Positions 1 to 5,600 of a DNA stretch of 7,097 bases are shown one piece after another. This stretch comes from Candidatus Zixiibacteriota bacterium (lineage in GTDB: Bacteria; Zixibacteria; MSB-5A5; GN15; FEB-12). The notes under the pieces are model-generated. The model made no database searches. It saw only the letters and a list, made by a program, of their open reading frames with translations, and had not been told where the DNA came from. The stretch is taken from assembly GCA_030619345.1 (NCBI GenBank), contig JAUXBO010000119.1, forward strand, positions 1 through 7,097, written 5' to 3'. Each line of letters opens with the position of its first letter. The stretch's first letter is position 1. Position numbers and translations under genes: made by a program.

Positions 1-1083
1 AATACCCATCTGCATCTGTGCAATCAGCTCATCAAGCGATTTATCTCCATATTCAAAGACCAGGTTGGTTGTTCCGCCGGTAGTCGGTTCCCAGCCAAGT
101 TTGCGTCCATAATAGGTGTCAACATAGAATGACTTTAGCACACCTTTGTCGATCATCACCCTTCGTTTGGTCGCCAGTCCTTCACCGTCGTAAAGACGGG
201 AGCCCAACCCTGACGGCACAAAGGGATCATCGATCCAGCTAAATTTGTCGGACGCGATTTTCTCACCTAATTTGCCATCAAGGAATGACCTCTTCTGCTG
301 AATGGAGGATGCCCGCATCGGTCCCAGGATGTTGCCAAGAAATCTCGATGCGGCGCGGTTTTCGATGACCACATCGTACTTGCCGGACTCGATCTTTTCC
401 TGACCGACTTTACCGAGGGCACGTTTGACGGCACCCTTGCCGAACAGTTCCGGTGACGGAAGTTCTTGCCGAAAGCGACAGGTCCGCCAATCCCAATCGG
501 AAGGACGACCTTCGCCTTTCCCCTGAACGGTTGCCTCCGCTCCGGCGGAGAAAACAGTACCGGTCGAAGAGCCTTCAAAACCATTGCTATGAACCTTTAG
601 CGATTCGTAATAGGAGTCGGAGAACCCGGCCGTACAGGTTACTACCTTGGGGCTGGCCGATCTGGCGGCGGCATCGATCTCGGTGGCGTACTTGACGCGC
701 TCTTTGGAAGTGAGGTCACTGTAGGAGCTGTCGTTGATCTTCAGATCAATGTTCTTCTGTCCTTCGTAGTATTTTGGTTCAGGCAGAAAACGGAATTCAT
801 CTTCAGTCAGGTACTTAGTCATCGCCACCGCTTCGCTGATGAAACGGGAGAGTGACTCGCGCCTGAGATCGTTGGTCGAATGACTCGAATAACGATGATT
901 GGCGTATATGGTAAGACTGAGAGAGTTTTGGGTCGACTCCTGGAGTTTGTCCAGTTGCCCCTTGCGCACTTCGATTTCAATATTGCGGCTATTGGACAGG
1001 TTTACAGCCGCTTCATCGGCGCCGCTGAACACAGCTGTTTTGATCGCCCAGTGTGCCAGTTCTTTTCTGTTTTTGCTATTCAT
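1..1083 (-). CDS. tldE: TldE/PmbA-family subunit of the TldD/TldE metalloprotease (3' end cut by window edge)
   Basis: The frame is open from ATG at 1083 to the left edge: 361 codons with no stop, so the C-terminus is missing. PmbA/TldE proteins are usually about 450 residues, so roughly 80-90 are lost. Family features seen are the N-terminal stretch IEIEVRKGQLDKLQES followed by SSHSTND, the central VVIENRAASRFLGNILG, and the region SFLDGKLGEKIAS, DDPFVPSGLGSRLYDGEG, VLKSFYVDTYYGRKLG. No HExxxH motif is visible, as expected for the non-catalytic partner. In enterobacteria TldE pairs with TldD to degrade unfolded peptides, the CcdA antitoxin and the microcin B17 leader. The start is supported by GAGG 8 nt upstream; an in-frame TAG at 1122-1120 limits extension to a GTG at 1116 that adds only 11 residues. 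There is no signal peptide, unlike its upstream neighbour TldD. The two genes are probably co-transcribed (57 bp gap). Confidence 0.9.
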   Translation of the reverse strand, partial: MNSKNRKELAHWAIKTAVFSGADEAAVNLSNSRNIEIEVRKGQLDKLQESTQNSLSLTIYANHRYSSHSTNDLRRESLSRFISEAVAMTKYLTEDEFRFLPEPKYYEGQKNIDLKINDSSYSDLTSKERVKYATEIDAAARSASPKVVTCTAGFSDSYYESLKVHSNGFEGSSTGTVFSAGAEATVQGKGEGRPSDWDWRTCRFRQELPSPELFGKGAVKRALGKVGQEKIESGKYDVVIENRAASRFLGNILGPMRASSIQQKRSFLDGKLGEKIASDKFSWIDDPFVPSGLGSRLYDGEGLATKRRVMIDKGVLKSFYVDTYYGRKLGWEPTTGGTTNLVFEYGDKSLDELIAQMQMGI

Positions 1084-1140
1084 GGTTACAACCTCGCAAT
1101 TTATGATACGGACCACAGTCTAAGAAAAGAGGAAGGTGTC

Positions 1141-2679
1141 TCATACCGTTCCTCCTACTGTGATGGCTGAAACCTTGACGGTGGGCAATCCCATTGAGAC
1201 CGGTACCGACTGGCCTGCTTTGCCGCACATACCACCGCCGACTGCCATTTCGAGATCATCCGCCACCATGACGACATTTCTGAGAACTTCGGGGCCGTTG
1301 CCAATAATGTTGATGTCTTTGATCGGGCGGGTAAGTTTGCCATTTTCGATCAAGTTACCAGTTTTAACATAGAAGGTGAAATCTCCCGGTCCGATATGAA
1401 CTTCGCCGTTCGTGAATGATTCACAGTAGATTCCTTTTTTGACACTGGCGATTATTTCGTCACGCTTGTGAGGTCCGGGAAGCATATAGGTACAGCGCAT
1501 ACGCGGTATAGGGGCATGACGGAATGATTCCCGACGGCCGCTGCCGGTCGATTTCACGCTGTAATGTTTAGCGCTGATACGATCATGCATGTATGATTTC
1601 AAGATGCCATCTCGGACAAGGAACGTCTTCTCCGTATCGTTGGCTTCATCATCGCTGTTGAGCGCGCCTCGGGCATGTTCGAGCGTGCCGTCGTCGACAA
1701 TTGACACCATCGGTTCTGCAACCGGTTTGTCGATGGAGTCGGAATAAATGGACTCGTTTTTGCGGTTGAAGTCCGCTTCCATGCCATGACCGATCGCTTC
1801 GTGCAGAAGAATACCTGAACTTCCGGGAGCCAAGACAACCTCCATCTCCCCGCCTTCGGGCTGGATAGCCTCAAACTGAACAATGGTTCGGTCAACTGCT
1901 TTGTCAGCGACAATCTTCAGATTTTCCGGGCTGAAGTGATCGATCCCACGCCGAGCGGCAAGGCTGTACGATCCTTCTTCGCGCTGACTTCCCTGCTCGG
2001 CTGAGCAACTGGCATGGATCTCTGCCATCGGACGATAATCGTAAGTAATACGGCCGTCGGAGTTGGCGATCAGCACGTGCGAACTCCAGTCGCCGTACCA
2101 GACTCTGGATTTGATTATCCTCTTATCGGCGTCCCGCATTCGCTGATTAAGTTTCTGAATAAACGGAATCTTTTGATCGATACCGATTTTATCCCAGAGT
2201 TGTTCGATCGGATAGTAATTGGGTGTTTTGTGCAAACTTAATTCTACCGGAGCACTCTTCAAAGATGAACTAGCGATGTTAGCCGCCGTTTTGGCCGCAT
2301 TGAGCATTGATTCGGAAGTTAGTTCTTCGGTGAATGAATAACCGGTCTGATCTCCTTTTAGTACCCGGATACCGACACCCATATCAACATTGCTATAAGC
2401 GCGGTTTACGGCGTCATCCTGAAGTCCGATCCAGTTTGAAATGCGATGTTCAAAAAATAGATCGCAGTAGTCTCCCCCGCGTTCAAGGGCCGCCTCCATC
2501 ACCTTTCTGATAGTTGGCTGATCCACGCTGAATAGACCAAGATAATCAGACAGCTGTCCTCCCTGTACCGGCATGGCGAAAATGCTGGCCGGATCAAGAT
2601 GCAGAATTGATGGCACGCTTGCCAGCGCCACCCATCCTGCGCCGGTTTTCACAAACTGCCGGCGTGATATACTGGCCAT
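1141..2679 (-). CDS. tldD: TldD zinc metalloprotease with N-terminal Tat signal
   Basis: This is a 512-residue protein, slightly longer than typical TldD (about 460-480) because of an N-terminal export signal. Residues 5-13 read SRRQFVKTG, a twin-arginine motif, followed by a hydrophobic stretch to about residue 35 (…SIFA), so Tat export is likely. The catalytic motif is HEAIGH at 293-298 (HExxxH: H293, E294, H298) within GSSGILLHEAIGHGMEADF. A conserved Cys lies in GGGMCGKAGQ (C485), which in TldD completes the zinc site. The C-terminus SMGLPTVKVSAITVGGT is also typical of the family. The start at 2679 has a strong Shine-Dalgarno (AGGAGG, about 8 nt spacing). It is the first gene of a probable operon with tldE. 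In characterised species TldD/TldE cleaves small unfolded peptides in the cytoplasm; an exported form suggests peptide turnover in the envelope, but the substrate cannot be told from this window. Confidence 0.93.
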   Translation of the reverse strand: MASISRRQFVKTGAGWVALASVPSILHLDPASIFAMPVQGGQLSDYLGLFSVDQPTIRKVMEAALERGGDYCDLFFEHRISNWIGLQDDAVNRAYSNVDMGVGIRVLKGDQTGYSFTEELTSESMLNAAKTAANIASSSLKSAPVELSLHKTPNYYPIEQLWDKIGIDQKIPFIQKLNQRMRDADKRIIKSRVWYGDWSSHVLIANSDGRITYDYRPMAEIHASCSAEQGSQREEGSYSLAARRGIDHFSPENLKIVADKAVDRTIVQFEAIQPEGGEMEVVLAPGSSGILLHEAIGHGMEADFNRKNESIYSDSIDKPVAEPMVSIVDDGTLEHARGALNSDDEANDTEKTFLVRDGILKSYMHDRISAKHYSVKSTGSGRRESFRHAPIPRMRCTYMLPGPHKRDEIIASVKKGIYCESFTNGEVHIGPGDFTFYVKTGNLIENGKLTRPIKDINIIGNGPEVLRNVVMVADDLEMAVGGGMCGKAGQSVPVSMGLPTVKVSAITVGGTV

Positions 2680-2981
2680 AACCCAAACCTCCTCTGGTTT
2701 TTGGTATTATATTGATTTTGAGATTATAGTCTAAAGGTAGAATAAAAGGCGCACTTATCCCTGACTGTTCCATGTTCCATCATACGCATTACAGATGAGA
2801 AAGTTGTCTAAATTGAGCTGAATTACTCGGTTTCACAGTCTGGAACGGGATTATCGACACCAAAATATAGAAATCGGGCTCTTCTTCCGGGTTCCGGCTG
2901 TTCCCTTTGAGTCGATTAGGATTCTGTAAAAGTGGTCGATACACTTAACAGGGGAAAATGAAAGATTAGAGAGTACGTAAT
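2680..2981. other. Divergent intergenic region between tldD and the pilZ gene
   Basis: About 300 bp without a convincing gene. The left end holds the tldD ribosome-binding site and the candidate minus-strand promoter. The right end holds a weak GAGAG ribosome-binding site for the PilZ gene. An ATG at 2958 lies in frame with the PilZ gene but meets TAG two codons later, so it is not a longer start. A TTGAGT at 2907-2912 resembles a -35 box, but no good -10 follows at normal spacing. No tRNA, riboswitch or strong hairpin was recognised. Confidence 0.6.
2706..2733 (-). promoter_or_regulatory. Candidate sigma-70-type promoter of tldDE
   Basis: Read on the minus strand, TAGACT (2733-2728, 4/6 match to TTGACA) is followed after 16 nt by a perfect TATAAT (2711-2706). 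This would start transcription close to the Shine-Dalgarno of tldD. A second perfect TATAAT lies at 2728-2723, but the sequence about 17 nt upstream of it (CGCCTT) is a poor -35. Either box could be used. The AT-rich context makes chance matches possible, so the call is tentative. Confidence 0.35.
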
Positions 2982-3350
2982 ATGAGCAACAGACGAAACC
3001 ACACCAGAAAATCAACCAGCGACTACTTCTTGTTGTACGAAGTGGGTCCCAATATACTGATGGGGCGAATCATGGACCTTACGACCGAAGGAGCCATGAT
3101 AATGTGTGAAACAGATATAGTGACCGATGTCACGGTCCCCTGCCGACTAGCTCTTCCGCGAATGGTCGGGATAGTGAGAAATCTCTTTTTTGAGGCAAAG
3201 ATCGTCTGGTGCCGGAAACATGAGAAGTGGGACTGGTATGAGGCCGGGCTGGAAATCCATAATATTGAAAGTGATCAACAAGCAATTATGGAAAAAATTG
3301 TGGCCGAATGGGAAGAGAAGAAACACACTCAATCAGAAGTCGGCAGATAA
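2982..3350 (+). CDS. Single-domain PilZ protein, probable cyclic di-GMP receptor
   Basis: A 122-residue soluble protein that is essentially one PilZ domain. The N-terminal RxxxR motif is RNHTR at residues 5-9. The second c-di-GMP motif, normally [D/N]xSxxG, is DLTTEG at 32-37, with Thr in place of Ser. The later strand pattern AKIVWCRK (W76) and WYEAGLEIHNI (G89) matches the usual end of the beta-barrel (…G-hydrophobic-x-hydrophobic). The tail from about 97 is a charged helix. PilZ proteins of this size bind c-di-GMP and act on motility, exopolysaccharide or transcription through a partner. Start: ATG preceded by GAGAG at 8 nt, weaker than the tldD site. No GGDEF or EAL enzyme, flagellar gene or pilus gene lies in the window, so the output pathway is unknown. 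It converges with the small membrane protein gene downstream (29 bp gap); no terminator hairpin was seen between them. Confidence 0.86.
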   Translation: MSNRRNHTRKSTSDYFLLYEVGPNILMGRIMDLTTEGAMIMCETDIVTDVTVPCRLALPRMVGIVRNLFFEAKIVWCRKHEKWDWYEAGLEIHNIESDQQAIMEKIVAEWEEKKHTQSEVGR

Positions 3351-3379
3351 AAGTCCGCTGCCGAAGAATATCCATCATA

Positions 3380-3667
3380 TCAGCCTGAATCAGTATCCGA
3401 CTCTGGATCCCCCGCAGGAGGGATTTTATCTCCCTCGGTGAAATCCTGTTGGCGTTCTTCCTCTTCCATATAAATCACATGCTCAATCGACTCCCGACGG
3501 TCGGCGTTCTGGAACCCCTCGTAAATCTGACGACCGACAAATTGGCTGCCACCAAAGTATTTCTTATCGATAAAAAACCGCTTGATGATAAATCCGCAGC
3601 CCGCAAAAAGCGCTATCAGCATGCCTGCAATTACGATCCAGGATGAGAGGTCAACTGATGCTTCCAT
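3380..3667 (-). CDS. Small single-span membrane protein of unknown function
   Basis: I do not recognise the family. From ATG at 3667 it encodes 95 residues: a short acidic N-terminus (MEASVDLSS), one hydrophobic segment at about 10-28 (WIVIAGMLIALFAGCGFII), a basic stop-transfer stretch (KRFFIDKK, 29-36), then a hydrophilic region with FQNADRRESIEHVIY and an acidic MEEEERQQDF, ending in a Pro/Asp/Ser-rich tail. The charge pattern predicts N-out, C-in topology. The start is uncertain. ATG at 3667 has CAGGAG about 11 nt upstream. An in-frame ATG at 3697 (105 residues) or TTG at 3700 lacks a visible ribosome-binding site. The coherent membrane topology and charged, non-repetitive tail argue for a real gene. 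It is transcribed convergently to the PilZ gene; a functional link is only conjecture. Confidence 0.62.
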   Translation of the reverse strand: MEASVDLSSWIVIAGMLIALFAGCGFIIKRFFIDKKYFGGSQFVGRQIYEGFQNADRRESIEHVIYMEEEERQQDFTEGDKIPPAGDPESDTDSG

Positions 3668-3700
3668 GTCTTCATAAACTCCTGAGCTAGATAACATCAA

Positions 3701-3980
3701 AGAGATGATGGAACATTAGAGGTGCATTACTCCGTTACAATGTAGGGGAATTTCCTGGATTTCCAAATTGCAACTTATTTATCCTATCGTGGAAAGCTCA
3801 AAAGCCATATTAAAAAGGGCTTTACAACTTCCTCATATAAACATATTTTTTCTCAGTTCCTGCTAATTACGTGTCGATAATGATAAGAAGGACCCAATTA
3901 TCGGAAGAGAATAGCCGTTACGCGAAAATAGCGGCTTATGGTCATTGGAATCTACGGACTAAATCGAAAGGATCCGTTTT
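3701..3980. other. Intergenic leader upstream of the lipoprotein gene
   Basis: About 280 bp with no convincing gene. Several inverted repeats precede the lipoprotein start: AAAGCC/GGCTTT (3801-3806 with 3818-3823), CGATAAT/ATTATCG (3875-3881 with 3897-3903), AGCCG/CGGCT (3913-3917 with 3932-3936) and ACGGA/TCCGT (3954-3958 with 3973-3977). The last one encloses the AAAGGA ribosome-binding site (3967-3972) in its loop. GATAAT at 3876-3881 could be a -10 box but has no clear -35. Each stem is short and could be chance. No known riboswitch consensus was recognised. Confidence 0.45.
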
Positions 3981-5450
3981 ATGCAGAATTTGCAAAAAGT
4001 AACCGTTTTTCTTGCCGTGGTAGTGCTACTGGTCGTTGGCTGCTCCAACACACAATCACCAATTCAGCCAAATATGAGTGAAGCAACAGACGCTCATCTG
4101 GCCAGCCCGATGATGTCAATCCCAGCCGATGCTTCCATAGTCTCGGCACATCTCTGGGTACACACACCGACCCTGGACACCAACATTGTGAGTGTTCACA
4201 AGATTACCGCCGCCTGGAATGAAGCCACCGTAACCTGGAACAACTTTGCCGACGCGTACGAAACAAGCGAGATCGCCACTGCTACTCTTGACGATACCGG
4301 CTATTTTGCTTTCGATATAACCTCGGTTGCTTCGGACTTTCTGAACCCGGCCGCAGACAAATTTGGGTTTCTTCTCAAACTGTCGCCCGATGACGCAACC
4401 CCGGAATTTATCACCGGAAGAGAAGCCGGCATGAGACCAGCCTTTATTGAAATTTGCTATACAACGGTGGACACCTCCGACTGTCAGAGTTTCACGACCG
4501 TGGCCGATGCTCCGATATACGCCGCAATGCCGGATATGATGTACGGTGGTATGCCGCTGATGACACTCGGACCTCTCGGGGGAACTGATTCTACTTTTGA
4601 GATTCTTCTCGCTTTCGACATTCCAGTGGAAACCAGATATATGTCGATTGGAGATTATGTATGGATGGATGAGAACGCGGACGGTATCCAGGATAGCGCC
4701 GAAGTCGGACTTCAGGACGTAACGGTGAACCTGTATTCCTGTGGCGACACACTGGGTAATGTAATGCTTGGATCGACTATAACTGATTCCAATGGTTATT
4801 ACCTGTTTGATTCGCTTGCGATCGGCCCGTATTTTGTCGAATTCGTAGCGCCGCTCGACTATTTGTTTAGTCCCCAGTATGCAACTGACGCCAGTTATGA
4901 CAGTGATGCCGACCCTCAGACCGGGCGCTCGGCCTGCTTCGAGTCATTTTCAATGCTTGCTATGCGTACAATCGATGCCGGGTTGTATACTGAAGCGGCC
5001 GATTCCAGCTGCACCTACAGCAAGGGCTACTGGAAAAACCATGCCGGATTTGGTCCGCAGGAAGATGTAGCGAGTCAGCACCTTCCGCAGTCACTCGGCT
5101 CGGTCGATGTGACCGATGCGCAAACTGCCGTGGACTACTTGTCGCAGAATGTATATGGCCATCCGAGTAACGGAATAACCAAGCTTTATGCACAGCTTCT
5201 GGCCGCCAAGCTCAACATTGCCAATGGCGCAAGTTCTTCGGATGTTGACGATGTCATCTCCGATGCTGATTCTTTCCTGGATTCAAACGACTGGACGGCC
5301 TGGGATTCGATGGGTAAAGAAGAGAAGAAAGACGTTCTCGGTTGGAAGGATATGCTGAATGATTACAACAACGGTATCATCGGCCCCGGGCCCTGCGACT
5401 GTAACAACGAGATTGATGGCAGCAGTAAATCTGGAGTCAACCTCAACTAA
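3981..5450 (+). CDS. Multidomain lipoprotein: split DNRLRE-like region, SdrD-B domain, GYWKNH module
   Basis: 489 residues. The signal peptide ends in a lipobox (LVVGC, C21) with Ser at +2, consistent with an outer-membrane lipoprotein in Gram-negatives. Residues about 49-160 match the later part of a DNRLRE/CBM96-type beta-sandwich: ASIVSAHLWV, WNEATVTWNN, FDITSVASDFLN, GFLLK, ITGREAGMRPAFIEICY. Residues about 171-215 match the beginning of that same fold (VADAPIYAAMPDMMYGG, then LLAFDIP), so the two halves are in reversed order. Residues about 221-335 are an SdrD-B-like Ig-type domain (IGDYVWMDENADGIQD, VTVNLYSC, TDSNGYYLFDSL). From about 344 comes CTYSKGYWKNH and a mostly helical module that closes with GPGPCDC, then a Ser/Gly tail. 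No catalytic motif is seen, so a structural, adhesive or carbohydrate-binding surface role is inferred. Start: ATG with AAAGGA 8 nt upstream. It is followed by a strong hairpin and a convergent gene. Confidence 0.85.
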   Translation: MQNLQKVTVFLAVVVLLVVGCSNTQSPIQPNMSEATDAHLASPMMSIPADASIVSAHLWVHTPTLDTNIVSVHKITAAWNEATVTWNNFADAYETSEIATATLDDTGYFAFDITSVASDFLNPAADKFGFLLKLSPDDATPEFITGREAGMRPAFIEICYTTVDTSDCQSFTTVADAPIYAAMPDMMYGGMPLMTLGPLGGTDSTFEILLAFDIPVETRYMSIGDYVWMDENADGIQDSAEVGLQDVTVNLYSCGDTLGNVMLGSTITDSNGYYLFDSLAIGPYFVEFVAPLDYLFSPQYATDASYDSDADPQTGRSACFESFSMLAMRTIDAGLYTEAADSSCTYSKGYWKNHAGFGPQEDVASQHLPQSLGSVDVTDAQTAVDYLSQNVYGHPSNGITKLYAQLLAAKLNIANGASSSDVDDVISDADSFLDSNDWTAWDSMGKEEKKDVLGWKDMLNDYNNGIIGPGPCDCNNEIDGSSKSGVNLN

Positions 5451-5528
5451 GGCGAACTGATTACTCTGGGAATCGACAGGTTCCTATAGTCCAAAGAGAT
5501 AGAAAAACCCGCATAGTTTCGAACTGAG

Positions 5529-5564
5529 AAAGCGGCCACTCTTCAGAGAAAGAGTGGCCGCTTT
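5529..5564. terminator. Strong bidirectional hairpin terminator between convergent genes
   Basis: A perfect 15-bp inverted repeat: left arm AAAGCGGCCACTCTT (5529-5543), loop CAGAGA (5544-5549), right arm AAGAGTGGCCGCTTT (5550-5564). It lies 78 bp after the lipoprotein stop and 36 bp after the stop of the minus-strand beta-helix gene, so it can serve both. The stem is GC-rich at its centre with AAA/TTT at the base. The T-run past the stem is short on both strands, so it may rely partly on the hairpin or on Rho. Confidence 0.85.
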
Positions 5565-5600
5565 ATGCTCAAATTAGAAGTCTCATAGATAAGACAATAC

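Noticed and set aside
267..584. Minus-strand open frame of 105 codons inside tldE
   Set aside because: Lies in another frame of the tldE coding sequence, which itself reads uninterrupted with family motifs from 1083 to the window edge.
3594..3640. Lipobox-like FAGC in the small membrane protein
   Set aside because: The N-terminus is acidic rather than basic, and a hydrophobic stretch and strong positive charges follow the Cys, which fits a membrane anchor rather than a lipoprotein signal.
2772..3716. 12-bp inverted repeat ATGTTCCATCAT (2772-2783) and its complement (3705-3716) flanking the PilZ and membrane-protein genes
   Set aside because: One or two such 12-mers are expected by chance in a window this size. 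There is no transposase, target duplication or longer terminal similarity to suggest a mobile element.
3860..3980. c-di-GMP riboswitch in the leader of the lipoprotein gene, suggested by the nearby PilZ gene
   Set aside because: The conserved core elements of the known c-di-GMP riboswitch classes are not visible; only short unrelated stems are present.
3880..4002. 40-codon plus-strand open frame starting MIRRTQLSEE and overlapping the lipoprotein start
   Set aside because: No ribosome-binding site, no recognisable features, and it runs into the well-supported lipoprotein gene in another frame.
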